Below, in pieces: positions 16,345 to 25,453 of a stretch of DNA of 64,000 nucleotides (position 1 is its first letter; the number at the start of each line of letters is the position of its first letter). The stretch lies in contig CAKUGY010000010.1 in assembly GCA_934654835.1 (NCBI GenBank), forward strand, positions 1 through 64,000. The letters are read 5' to 3'. The DNA is from an uncultured Collinsella sp. Its GTDB lineage: Bacteria > Actinomycetota > Coriobacteriia > Coriobacteriales > Coriobacteriaceae. A program made the position numbers and the translations under genes. The notes beneath the pieces are model-generated. The model did no database searches and had not been told where the DNA came from. It was given only the letters and a program-made list of their open reading frames with translations.

Positions 16345-19300
16345 TAGCTCACCTCGCTATTCTCGTTCCAGCTGTGCCAATCGGAATATGCTTGGGTATC
16401 TTGCATTTGCAGATACAGGACATCGGTCATGATGCCCTGGATGATGGCCTGCCTGGTGCGGCTGTCGATATCGCGGTCGATGGAGGACCTGAGTGCCGCG
16501 TCCGCCGCCATTGTCCATTGTTCGGCTTCATCGCTGCACTCGCGTTCGTCCTCGACCGCTTTGACAACGTTGGGAAACAGTGTGCTCATTATGGGTCCCA
16601 GCTTGGTCATGCGCGGTTCGGCGGGTGGGTTTTGGACGGTGCGCAAGATCTTGACCTTTGTAGACGCGTCGATATGGAGGCGATCGATCCGCTCTCGAAC
16701 GCTATGCAGCTCCGCCTTGGTTCCGATGCTGATTCCGTAGGCCAGCATGCGCGCTACGGCAAGGGCATCATCGCTCTGGTTGCTTGCGACATCGTCGATG
16801 GGGCGGCTGTATGTAAAGTGCTCGCCATCCTCTGCTTTGGCGATCTTGCAGAGCACCGGCTCAACCCAATCGTTTTGGTAAATGGCCGCAACGCCCTTGG
16901 GCAAGCGTGCCAGTTCGACGATCTGTTGGTCGTTGAGGTTGGCAGCGCGACCGGCGAGCTTGCGGTCCGAAAGATCGGGCAGGCGATGGATGATCTTGGT
17001 ATTTGTGTTGCGAATGGCTGCCATATCGAGAAGTCCGGGCGCCTGGTCGGCGATGATGAAGCCTTCGCCGTATGTACGCATCTCGGCGATGGCATTTGAG
17101 ATCATCTCGACGCTCTTGCCTGTCAGGTCGCCGCTCTCCGAGCCTTGGCTGCTCGACGATCGCTTAAGCAGGTTGTGCGCCTCTTCAAGCACGGTCAGAT
17201 GGCGAAGCGGCTGGTTCATGCCCTTTTTCTCGGCCATGCGATGCTCTTGAAGTTTGAGTACAAGAAGACCCATGAGCAGGGATTTTGTCTCGGCGGAGCC
17301 AATGCGCGATAGATCGATGACTGTGCTGGCGTCAAAAAGCACGCTAGCATCGACTTCGTTCGACGAAAGCATCATACCGTTGAGCCCGTTGGTGAGCGAG
17401 TTGAGACGCGTGAGCAGCGACCCCTTGTAGGCGCCCTTATTTTCGGCATCGTACTCGCTGGAGTCGAGAATCTCGCGGACGTTGCGGGCAACATCTGCAA
17501 AGCAGGGAAAGAGATCGGCTCCATACGGGTTATCAGAAGCGGCAAGATCCCATCCGCAGTCTTCGTATGATCTGGCGACAGCGTCTTTAAGGACGGCGGG
17601 CATGGCGGCGTACATGGGCCAGCAAACATTAAAGATCTCAACGAGTCGGTCGAGGTGCTCCAGCACATGGATGCCGGACGGGAAGCTAAAAGGATTGATG
17701 CGCAGGAGCGGCGTGAATTCTGGATTGGTTCCAAAGACATTTACGTCTTCGCGGCCTCCGTACACGTCCTTGTATTCGCCCTTGGCAGGTTCAATGACAA
17801 GAAAGTTGACCTGCTGATCGAGCGCCTGATCGAGGATGCGGCAGACGGTATTGGTCTTTCCTGCGCCGGTGCTGCCCGTAACAAAGGTGTGCGAGGCGAG
17901 CGAGTCTTTTGACAGGAACGTCCCAATGCGTTCCTCGCGATGCATATGGAAAACCTTGCCTATGCAAAGGCCTTGTTGGGGCTGCGTGCCATCGAACGTT
18001 GAGACATTGCGTCCAAAAGACGCACACTCGATAACGGGCAGCCCTGGGACGGATTTCTTGGGAAAATTGAGCGAATAAGCCAGCTCCTTGCCCGATAGGG
18101 CGGCGGTTGCATCGACTGTTGCCGGATAGACCGAAAAGCTCGGATGTTGATCGAGCAGGGCGGGAGAGAGGGCAAAAACAGGATGGCGCAAATCGCGAAG
18201 GTAGGAGCAGATTGCCGCGGCGTCGGCGCTTTGCTCTCCAAGGTCTCCACGCCAGAGGTTTACCGCAGCCTGAGACATATAGGACTCTTTGCCCTGGGTG
18301 AGGGCGAGGTAGGTGTGGGCAACGTTGTTCGCGACGTTGTGGTCTTCTGATAGCACGTAGGCGCAAAAGTCCCACATGCCGAGTGCCGAGGCAAGGTCGT
18401 AGCGCTTCATTTGCAACTCGAGTATTTCGAGCGCGTGTTGGATGGAGTAATTCTTGAACGTCTGCGTGATGCCTTCGTCGGCGCCGATGGTAGCGGTGAC
18501 CGTGCTTGAGCGTGCGAACGATCCGCCAAAGTTGGCGCCGAGATTTACGGCTTGCGAAACACCGGAAGTCACGGACGCCCCCTTTGAGACGGCCTTGCCA
18601 ACACCGCTGGTAACGGCTTTGCCGAGCGAGTTGGATATGGCTTTGCCGGTAGATGAACTTGTGCCTTTTGCCGTAGATGTGGAGTGTGACGAGCCCTCGG
18701 TATGGCTTGCGGATACGCCGAGATTGCCGCCGCCGTATACGCCTGCGGATGCGCCTGGGCCTATTCCTGCGCCTACACCTAGGCTTACGCTCCCGCTCGA
18801 GGACTCATTCCTGCCGTCAGTGACCGTATCCGTGATGCTTTCGGTCGATGTGGACGAGTCGGTTACGCTCTCGTTGCTCGATTCCGAGGTCGACTCGTTT
18901 GTCGAGTCCGTTTCGTTGTAGTTTTGAGCAACAGCCTGATTGCTCCCCACCTGCCTGCCGGCACTCACGCCTGCATTGATGCCAATCGTCGCGGACGATC
19001 CGATGGAGTCGTTTTGGTGGTAGGTATAGTTGGTCGTCCATGAGGCATAGGGCGTCAGCAGTGAGTGGAGTTCGGCGAGACGGAGCTTGCGCGATTCAAT
19101 ATCATGGATTGGGGTTGCGAGCAGCACGATGGCGTAGTCTTCGCTCGGCCTGCCAGGCACAATGCCGTCAAGAACTTTCTCAATGGTTTGCGTGACGAAC
19201 TTCTCGTTTTTTTCGGCCGGAATATTCGAAACGGCGGCAACCGAAGACGAGCGCCGATTGTCTAGACACGGAATGGGGCCGCGGTTGGCGGGTCCCACTT

Positions 19301-19835
19301 CGGAACCGGGGAAGTTGCCCCTCAGGGCATCCGACATGCGCCGAGAAAAATTATCGGCGTCGATGTTGTCACGGGCATTGTCGCTATTGGCGACTGCAAG
19401 GAATACCTCGGTGCTTGCGCTGGTTCGATTAAAAACCAGCGCAATGTTGCATTCTTCGTCAGAAAGAACGTCGTACACATTTACAAGCTTCTCGAGACTG
19501 TCTTCGTTGGGGTCGACGATCCACTTCGTGATATTCATGAAGCGGATGTTGTTGTCGGCGTTAAAGCCCGTGGGGTATTCGATAGAGGGGTCAATCGGCG
19601 CGTATACATTTCGCAGCTGCGGCAGATAGGCGTTGTGAAGCTCAACGGCGGCAGTTGCCAAGAGCCGATTGGTGAGCTCGACAGCTTGCTCGTCTGCCGG
19701 ATTCGGCTTTTCTGACAAGTATGCTGTTCGCTTTTTGTCGACCTCATCGAGTTGGGAGCTGCTGAGTACCGAGACGGTTGCGACCGCGTTGCCGGCTTTA
19801 TCGGCAGCGCGCATAATCGCGTTTTTGATGCCCAT
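16344..19835 (-). CDS. HerA/FtsK-type ATPase with Ser/Gly-rich linker (DUF87-like)
   Basis: A 1163-residue protein in three parts. Residues 1-270 form an N-terminal domain of unknown fold. Residues 275-450 are a low-complexity stretch, first Ser/Thr/Asn/Glu-rich, then Gly/Ser/Ala-rich with SLGKAV and GVGKAV repeats. Residues 600-1010 are a HerA/VirB4-like motor: Walker A GSTGAGKT (654-661), Walker B LTVLEEAHN (880-888), and IIADQAPG with TKIIHRLPD sensor regions. Relatives pump DNA or protein through hexameric rings. It starts 9 nt after the GTPase stop and its stop overlaps the toxin ATG. Function in this setting is unknown. Confidence 0.8.
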   Translation of the reverse strand: MGIKNAIMRAADKAGNAVATVSVLSSSQLDEVDKKRTAYLSEKPNPADEQAVELTNRLLATAAVELHNAYLPQLRNVYAPIDPSIEYPTGFNADNNIRFMNITKWIVDPNEDSLEKLVNVYDVLSDEECNIALVFNRTSASTEVFLAVANSDNARDNIDADNFSRRMSDALRGNFPGSEVGPANRGPIPCLDNRRSSSVAAVSNIPAEKNEKFVTQTIEKVLDGIVPGRPSEDYAIVLLATPIHDIESRKLRLAELHSLLTPYASWTTNYTYHQNDSIGSSATIGINAGVSAGRQVGSNQAVAQNYNETDSTNESTSESSNESVTDSSTSTESITDTVTDGRNESSSGSVSLGVGAGIGPGASAGVYGGGNLGVSASHTEGSSHSTSTAKGTSSSTGKAISNSLGKAVTSGVGKAVSKGASVTSGVSQAVNLGANFGGSFARSSTVTATIGADEGITQTFKNYSIQHALEILELQMKRYDLASALGMWDFCAYVLSEDHNVANNVAHTYLALTQGKESYMSQAAVNLWRGDLGEQSADAAAICSYLRDLRHPVFALSPALLDQHPSFSVYPATVDATAALSGKELAYSLNFPKKSVPGLPVIECASFGRNVSTFDGTQPQQGLCIGKVFHMHREERIGTFLSKDSLASHTFVTGSTGAGKTNTVCRILDQALDQQVNFLVIEPAKGEYKDVYGGREDVNVFGTNPEFTPLLRINPFSFPSGIHVLEHLDRLVEIFNVCWPMYAAMPAVLKDAVARSYEDCGWDLAASDNPYGADLFPCFADVARNVREILDSSEYDAENKGAYKGSLLTRLNSLTNGLNGMMLSSNEVDASVLFDASTVIDLSRIGSAETKSLLMGLLVLKLQEHRMAEKKGMNQPLRHLTVLEEAHNLLKRSSSSQGSESGDLTGKSVEMISNAIAEMRTYGEGFIIADQAPGLLDMAAIRNTNTKIIHRLPDLSDRKLAGRAANLNDQQIVELARLPKGVAAIYQNDWVEPVLCKIAKAEDGEHFTYSRPIDDVASNQSDDALAVARMLAYGISIGTKAELHSVRERIDRLHIDASTKVKILRTVQNPPAEPRMTKLGPIMSTLFPNVVKAVEDERECSDEAEQWTMAADAALRSSIDRDIDSRTRQAIIQGIMTDVLYLQMQDTQAYSDWHSWNENSEVS

Positions 19836-19844
19836 GCGATCAGC

Positions 19845-22427
19845 CTATTCCTTCCAATTAATGACGCGCGCAATGTACTCTTTTCGATTATTGAGCGTCT
19901 CGAGTTTTGCCTCGAGAGCGTTAATCTCCGCGGTTTGCCTGTTGATGTCTTCAACGTGGCCATGGAGCACCGGGTTGTAGTCGGTGATATTGCTCGTAAT
20001 TTGGCCGAGCAGCTCGTTGAGCCATTCGGTAAAGCCGTAGGTATGCTCGCGCTCTGTTTCGGCGCGTGCTTCGCAGAAACACCGTGAGATTTCGCGGTTG
20101 AATTTGTCTTCGACTTTCCTAAGCAAAAGCTTGTCGGATTTAAAGATGACACGGTCCATGAGCTTCAGTTCGGTAAAGTCTGCCTTGCTGAAAATGGGGC
20201 CCTTTGTCTTATCGAGCGCGAGGCCACGATATTTAAGAATGATATCGCCGACCTCTTGGCGCTTCTCTTCGGAAAGAGGATTGTCGCTGCTGGTAGCGAT
20301 GCGATAGAGGGCATCGCGGCTATGCTCCGCACAATCTTTCCAATAGCTTTGCGACAGCTCATCGATGGCCTGAGCTATTTGCTCGGTACATTCGTCATAG
20401 TGATTGATGACCTCGTTAAAGAGCTGGTCGGCGGCATCTTTGTCGGCTGTTCTTTCGGCAGCCTTTGCGTCGGATCTTTTTTGGAGCGCATCGGTGATGT
20501 CATCACAAAGGCCTTTGCCAACCTCCGCTAGCCCAAATGTTGGTTGGGAGTCGACGTCCTTTTGCGTGTTGGCCGGGCTTCCTTTTATCGATTCGCCGAG
20601 CCTATTGAAAAAGTTAGGGGCGATTGAGTCAAACGCTTGCGCAGCTGCGTTCGACCGTTTTGAGTATTCGAGGCGCTCTCGCTTGTCTTCGGTAATAGCG
20701 CCTTGACGCGCCTGAAGCGTGCCAAGGTTGGTTTTCCACTGCTCGGCGGAAACGTTCCTGTCGATGGCGCCGGCATAGCTGGCCGAGGAGTCCAGCCTTG
20801 CATGCTCTCTGCAGTCTTCGAGCTGGTTGATGAGGTTGCGCTTATCCTCTTCGAGCTCGGCTTCTCGCTGTGCTTTCTTTTGTTCGAGGTCGGTTTTCTT
20901 ATCGGCAATCTCTTCTTCGGTTATGCTGACAATTTCTTGTAGGAGCGATTCCGACCTGCTGCATTTGTTGTAGGCGGAGTACCGCTCGGCAAACAGCCGT
21001 ATCTCGTTTTCGATACAAAAGAGTCCGCTGTTGGCAAGAAGGAGGTCCCTGCAAGCCTCGGATTCGCGGTTGGTTCTACGCGAGATCTGTCCCGGAAGGA
21101 TGTCGTAGCGGTAGAGCGTTTTGTAGAAGCGGCTTGTCGGATCGGTGTATTTACGCTGCTGGTCTTCGAATTTTTCGGCATAGTTGTCGCTTATAAACTC
21201 GCTGGAGTTCTTTGAGCCTAGGCCGAGGATGGAAGAAACAAAGTAGATACCTTGACCATAGAGGCTGGATGGAATGGACTGACGCATGATGTCCGAGACT
21301 CGTTCGTCGTCGAACCCGCCTTTGGGAAGGTCGGCGGAATCGGCCTTGTTAACCACAATCATGGTAAAACGCTCGTCAATTGCGGGAATCTGCTCTATTT
21401 CGTTAGAGAGGTTCTTGTTGTCCTTCGTGTCGAGCGAGCTGTACTCCGCAACGAAAATGGGAAGGCCATTCGAGAGGCCCTCCATTGCCTGTTTGAGCAC
21501 TCGGGCGTGATCGGCGTTGGAGTCGGAGTTTGAGCCCGGGGTGTCAAAGATGACAAACTCCCTGTCATGGGGCCACGGGTCGGTATCGCTAAAGGGGACT
21601 TCGATTCTGATCAGATCGGAGATGGTCCGGTCGTCTTCATCGGCATGGTATGAGTTAAGAACCTTGAGGGCACTGTTCATGTGGGAGGCCATGCCGGGCA
21701 TGGAGTCGGCGACTTTGGCCGCAATCTTGTCGTATAGGGGCTCCCCCACAAGCTCTTTGTTTTCCATGAGGCCATCAAGGTCAAAGCGCAGCAAGAATCG
21801 CCTGTTGCCACAGGAGAATTGAACCATCGCGCGATCTCGGTCTTTTGAACGTTTGATTTGAAATATGCGGGCCGTTACAGGCTCGTCGCCGCTGGGAAGG
21901 ATCTCCATGCCAATGAAGGCGTTGATGAGCGTCGATTTGCCTGCACTATAGCTGCCGAGCACACACAGCGGGATGATGTCGCTCGAGACATCGGTGAACT
22001 TCCTAATTTGCTCAGAGACTTTTGTTCGCTCGGAGACTGCTTCGTCTACAAGCCCCTGGATTTCTCTGAAGACTTCGACAATTTCCGGCAAGACGTCACG
22101 GGCGTTTGATAGATAGCGCTCGTCTCGTATGACCTCGTATGTGTTGGCACGTGGCCCTTCGGTGCAGATGGCGAGCAACTCCTGCCATTCGTCGTCTGCT
22201 CCTTCAAAATGCAATTCAATTTTGTCGCCACCGCCAAACTCTTTGGCGAGGATGTCGATGATCTCTTCGGCCTTAAAGGGGAAGAAACCATTAACGATTT
22301 TCGTGCTATGGAGCGCGCTATTGGGATTTGTAGATGTCGTTATTTCTTGCCAGCCGTTATCCCATCGGAAGAACCGAACAATTTCTTGATATGGATTGCT
22401 GACGATCTTGATTTTAATGTCTGCCAT
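19845..22427 (-). CDS. Dynamin-like large GTPase
   Basis: An 860-residue protein. Residues 1-105 are a separate N-terminal domain that I cannot name. The GTPase domain has G1 GSYSAGKS (158-165), G3 FDTPGSNSDS and G4 VVNKADSAD. The C-terminal half is helical, with a highly charged coiled coil around residues 505-555 (EEEIADKKTDLEQKKAQREA) and another near the end. This is the layout of bacterial dynamin-like proteins that remodel membranes or assemble under stress. It is the first gene of the island operon. AAAGGT lies about 11 nt before the ATG. Confidence 0.82.
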   Translation of the reverse strand: MADIKIKIVSNPYQEIVRFFRWDNGWQEITTSTNPNSALHSTKIVNGFFPFKAEEIIDILAKEFGGGDKIELHFEGADDEWQELLAICTEGPRANTYEVIRDERYLSNARDVLPEIVEVFREIQGLVDEAVSERTKVSEQIRKFTDVSSDIIPLCVLGSYSAGKSTLINAFIGMEILPSGDEPVTARIFQIKRSKDRDRAMVQFSCGNRRFLLRFDLDGLMENKELVGEPLYDKIAAKVADSMPGMASHMNSALKVLNSYHADEDDRTISDLIRIEVPFSDTDPWPHDREFVIFDTPGSNSDSNADHARVLKQAMEGLSNGLPIFVAEYSSLDTKDNKNLSNEIEQIPAIDERFTMIVVNKADSADLPKGGFDDERVSDIMRQSIPSSLYGQGIYFVSSILGLGSKNSSEFISDNYAEKFEDQQRKYTDPTSRFYKTLYRYDILPGQISRRTNRESEACRDLLLANSGLFCIENEIRLFAERYSAYNKCSRSESLLQEIVSITEEEIADKKTDLEQKKAQREAELEEDKRNLINQLEDCREHARLDSSASYAGAIDRNVSAEQWKTNLGTLQARQGAITEDKRERLEYSKRSNAAAQAFDSIAPNFFNRLGESIKGSPANTQKDVDSQPTFGLAEVGKGLCDDITDALQKRSDAKAAERTADKDAADQLFNEVINHYDECTEQIAQAIDELSQSYWKDCAEHSRDALYRIATSSDNPLSEEKRQEVGDIILKYRGLALDKTKGPIFSKADFTELKLMDRVIFKSDKLLLRKVEDKFNREISRCFCEARAETEREHTYGFTEWLNELLGQITSNITDYNPVLHGHVEDINRQTAEINALEAKLETLNNRKEYIARVINWKE

Positions 22428-22548
22428 CGTTCAACTACCTTTGTAGGTCAGGTGTGGGAATATGCTGCCTTCATCATAGGATGGCCACCCGTGCGGACGC
22501 CTCTCTATTCGCTCAGCGGCATCTCGGCAGTACCATTTATTTGGCAAG

Positions 22549-22605
22549 ATCCTCGCCATCACTGTACTGTTCCCAGCCATACGCCGCGCCAGGCCCGTCG
22601 CCTAA
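22549..22605 (+). pseudogene. Duplicated 3' end of the MFS gene
   Basis: 57 bp matching the last 19 codons of the MFS gene, including the stop. It would read ILAITVLFPAIRRARPVA. No coding sequence precedes it, so it is a relic of the repeat duplication rather than a gene. Confidence 0.85.
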
Positions 22606-22620
22606 TCGCGTCCCCTTATC

Positions 22621-22687
22621 AGTTGCGGTGAAATAGTTCCTGTTTAAGGCCTCTGAAGGCCCAAGCAGGAACCATTCCACCGCAACT
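22621..22687. repeat. 67-bp palindromic repeat, copy B
   Basis: Same length and loop as copy A. The arm differences between A and B are distributed as if the arms had been swapped: GGTGGAAT is on the left arm in A, and its complement is on the right arm in B. Confidence 0.85.
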
Positions 22688-22758
22688 TATTTTGGGGGAG
22701 GGGATACAAGCTGGGCATACAATGGATGTCGTTGTGTTGAGCTTACCGGGAGGTTGCT

Positions 22759-24135
22759 ATGTGGGCATACGAGACGACGTTTTATCAGATCTATCCGCTG
22801 GGCTTTTGCGGTGCCCCGCGCGAAAACGCCGCGCCCGTTGCCGAGGATGAGCTCGCCCAGACCGCCGATGCCACAGTCAACCCCGATGCCCCCATCACAA
22901 AGATTGCCCAATGGGCCGACTACCTGCAGGAACTCGGTATTGGCGCTGTGCTCATCAATCCGCCCCTTGAGTCCGACAGCCACGGCTACGACACGCGCAG
23001 CCTGCGTCATATCGACCGTCGCCTGGGTGGGGATGCCGACTTTGCCGCCGTGTGCGAGGCGCTGCACGCCCATGGCATCCGCGTGGTGCTCGATGCCGTC
23101 TTCAACCATGTCGGCCGCGGCTTTTGGGCCTTCCGCGACGTGCGGGAGCACAAATGGGACTCGCCCTACAAGGACTGGTTCCACATTAGCTTTGACGGTG
23201 ACTCGTGCTACGGCGACGGCTTTTGGTACGAGGGCTGGGAGGGTCATTTTGAGCTCGTGAAGCTCAACCTGCAAAATCCCGCCGTAGTCGATTATCTGCT
23301 CGAGTCCGTGCGCCGCTGGGCCGAGGTCTTTGGCGTCGACGGCCTGCGCCTGGACGTCGCCTATATGCTCGACCGCGACTTTATGCGCCGTCTGCACGCT
23401 TTTTCCCGCGAGCTCAAGCCCGACTTTGTGCTAATCGGCGAGACGCTCCACGGCGACTATAACCAGATCGTCAACGACGAGATGCTCGACTCCTGCACCA
23501 ACTACGAGTGTTACAAGGGCCTGTACTCCAGCTTTAACTCGGTCAACATGTTCGAGATCGCCCATTCGCTGCATCGCCAGTTTGGCGGCGATCCGTGGTG
23601 CATCTACCGCGGCAAGCACCTGCTGTCGTTTGTCGACAACCACGACGTGCCGCGCCTGGCGAGCATCCTGACGGACAAGTCCTGCCTGCGCCCCGCCTAC
23701 GGCATGCTCTTTGGTATGCCGGGCATTCCGTGCGTCTACTACGGCAGCGAGTGGGGGATTGCCGGCGAAAAGGGTGGCCCCGATGGCGACTGGGCGCTGC
23801 GCCCTGCGCTTGACGAGCCGGCGCCCAACGAGCTGACGGCATTCGTCACGCAGCTGACGCACCTGCGTTCGGCAAACGACGCGGCGGCCCACGCCCTCAA
23901 CTACGGCGCCTATCGCAACGTGGTGATCCAGAACAAGCAGTTGCTGTTCGAGCGCGCCTGCGACGACGCGACGGTGTTCGTGGCGGTCAATGCCGTGGAC
24001 GAGCCCTATACCTTTGGAGCCGGCGAACTCAACGGCTCCTTCGTGGACCTGCTTGCTGACGATGCGCCCACGGTCGAGCTGTCGGGCTCCCTTGAGCTTG
24101 CGCCCTACGAGGTGCGCTATCTGCTGAGGGTCTAA
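22759..24135 (+). CDS. GH13 alpha-amylase-family glycosidase
   Basis: A 458-residue cytosolic enzyme (no signal peptide) acting on alpha-glucans such as maltodextrins or cyclodextrins. The conserved regions are DAVFNHVG (region I), GLRLDVAY (nucleophile Asp199), IGETLH (acid/base Glu229) and FVDNHD (Asp296). The short N-terminus and the C-terminal beta domain (EVRYLLRV end) fit the cyclomaltodextrinase/neopullulanase side of GH13. GGGAGG precedes the ATG. It is followed 3 nt later by the glycosylase gene, so they probably share a transcript. Confidence 0.85.
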   Translation: MWAYETTFYQIYPLGFCGAPRENAAPVAEDELAQTADATVNPDAPITKIAQWADYLQELGIGAVLINPPLESDSHGYDTRSLRHIDRRLGGDADFAAVCEALHAHGIRVVLDAVFNHVGRGFWAFRDVREHKWDSPYKDWFHISFDGDSCYGDGFWYEGWEGHFELVKLNLQNPAVVDYLLESVRRWAEVFGVDGLRLDVAYMLDRDFMRRLHAFSRELKPDFVLIGETLHGDYNQIVNDEMLDSCTNYECYKGLYSSFNSVNMFEIAHSLHRQFGGDPWCIYRGKHLLSFVDNHDVPRLASILTDKSCLRPAYGMLFGMPGIPCVYYGSEWGIAGEKGGPDGDWALRPALDEPAPNELTAFVTQLTHLRSANDAAAHALNYGAYRNVVIQNKQLLFERACDDATVFVAVNAVDEPYTFGAGELNGSFVDLLADDAPTVELSGSLELAPYEVRYLLRV

Positions 24136-24138
24136 TCC

Positions 24139-24702
24139 ATGGCTGTGCCGGACGAGGGATATCAGCATATTGAGCATGGGTTTGAGCCCGTGTTTGACGA
24201 GCGCTCGCGCGTTTTGGTGCTGGGGTCGTTTCCTTCGGTGCTTTCGCGTGCCAACGTCTTCTATTACGGCAACCCACAGAACCGGTTTTGGCGCGTGATG
24301 GCTGCGTGCCTTGGTGTGCCCGTGCCGCCCAACGAGGGGGACCCTTTGGCGAGCGGTGAGCCCGCGACACTCGACGCCTCGATTGCCGTCAAGCGGGCTA
24401 TGCTGCTAAACGGCGGCGTGGCCCTGTGGGACGTGATCGAGAGTTGCGACATCAAGGGCTCGAGCGACGCCAGCATCAAAAATGTCGTGCCGGCGCATAT
24501 TGAGCGCATTGCCGATGCGGCTCCTATCGAGGCTGTTGTTTGCAACGGTGGTACAGCCGGGCGGCTCTACAAACGCTATCTGCAAGAGCGGACGGGGTTG
24601 CCGGCTATCGTCTTGCCGTCGACGAGTCCCGCCAACGCGGCATGGCGCCTGGATCGGCTTGTCGAGCGCTGGCGTGATGCCGTTGACTGGGGAGCTTCTT
24701 AA
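24139..24702 (+). CDS. DNA-deoxyinosine glycosylase (UDG superfamily, HDG-like)
   Basis: A 187-residue base-excision repair enzyme that removes hypoxanthine or related deaminated bases. Motif 1 region LGSFPSVLSRA, then YYGNPQNRFWRVM, and the C-terminal motif LPSTSPANA match family-6 (HDG) glycosylases. It overlaps no neighbour but starts 3 nt after the amylase stop. The link to sugar metabolism seems incidental. Confidence 0.8.
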   Translation: MAVPDEGYQHIEHGFEPVFDERSRVLVLGSFPSVLSRANVFYYGNPQNRFWRVMAACLGVPVPPNEGDPLASGEPATLDASIAVKRAMLLNGGVALWDVIESCDIKGSSDASIKNVVPAHIERIADAAPIEAVVCNGGTAGRLYKRYLQERTGLPAIVLPSTSPANAAWRLDRLVERWRDAVDWGAS

Positions 24703-24703
24703 T

Positions 24704-25360
24704 TTAGATGTATGAGCGGCTGCCGAGATATTTCATAGCGATACGCCAAATTGGTGCGGGCAGCGCGGGTTCGGCATAAACCATGCCATCGGTGTCGACG
24801 TCATCGGCATTGCCGCCGCCAAGTCGCTGCGCATGCTCCACCGAGCAGCCCATGCGCACGGCACCTACCAGCATGTCAATGGCTTCGGAAAACGGCCGTC
24901 GCAGGAGCCCCATGCGTGGGGAATGACGAAGCGTCGCGATGCCGGAACCGGCGCAGACGATGACGCCGCCACACCACGACAGCCCTCGATGCTCGCATGC
25001 TTCGCGCAGGCGGCCAACTGCAACGTGCGCCTGTTCAATGCTTCCGTAGGCAGCTTGAACGATGGCATAGATGCGAGTTTCCACGCCCTCAAGGCAATCA
25101 AGCGCCTGTTCAACGACGGCCATCTCCTCGTTATCGAGCGCATCCTCAACGGCGAACACGATGCCATCCGCAACGCTGCCGGCATCATTCACCCCCAGAT
25201 TGACCGGGCGGGGGAGCGAAGTACCGGAAAGCCGGGCATAGGCAGCAATGGCATCCTGCAGATCCCAAAGCAAAAATTCAAGATCGGCGCTATCGGGGAT
25301 GCTGATATATGCAATGTTTTGCAGCGCTTTGGGCTTATCGCCTTGCGCAGCCGCCTCCAT
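24704..25360 (-). CDS. Hypothetical protein, possibly flavodoxin-like
   Basis: 218 residues, convergent with the glycosylase gene and 1 nt from its stop. I do not recognise it firmly. The segment REACEHRGLSWCGGVIVCAGSG followed by SPRMGLLRRPFSEAIDMLV resembles the distal half of flavodoxin-fold NAD(P)H-dependent oxidoreductases, but the N-terminal phosphate loop expected for FMN binding is not evident. GGAGG lies 4 nt before the ATG, which supports translation. No signal or membrane segment. Confidence 0.5.
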   Translation of the reverse strand: MEAAAQGDKPKALQNIAYISIPDSADLEFLLWDLQDAIAAYARLSGTSLPRPVNLGVNDAGSVADGIVFAVEDALDNEEMAVVEQALDCLEGVETRIYAIVQAAYGSIEQAHVAVGRLREACEHRGLSWCGGVIVCAGSGIATLRHSPRMGLLRRPFSEAIDMLVGAVRMGCSVEHAQRLGGGNADDVDTDGMVYAEPALPAPIWRIAMKYLGSRSYI

Positions 25361-25453
25361 ACAGCCTCCTTTCCGGTTGGTTTCCGTTTAGGTTACACCG
25401 TCTGCCAACCCTTCGCCGCGCTATCCTAGTGCAACCCTTACGAAAGGAACGCC

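Larger units (their letters stand above)
22549..22718 (+). repeat. Right 170-bp direct repeat bounding the accessory island
   Basis: Partner of the repeat at 15045-15214, in the same orientation. It holds the MFS 3' relic and palindrome copy B, and ends 40 bp before the amylase gene. The rest of the gap between the GTPase and amylase genes (22428-22548) shows no gene; it should carry the island promoter, but I see no strong match. Confidence 0.9.

Noticed and set aside
15045..22718. Island as an integrated phage or transposon
   Set aside because: No integrase, transposase, capsid or tail genes and no tRNA target; only the 170-bp repeats mark the ends.
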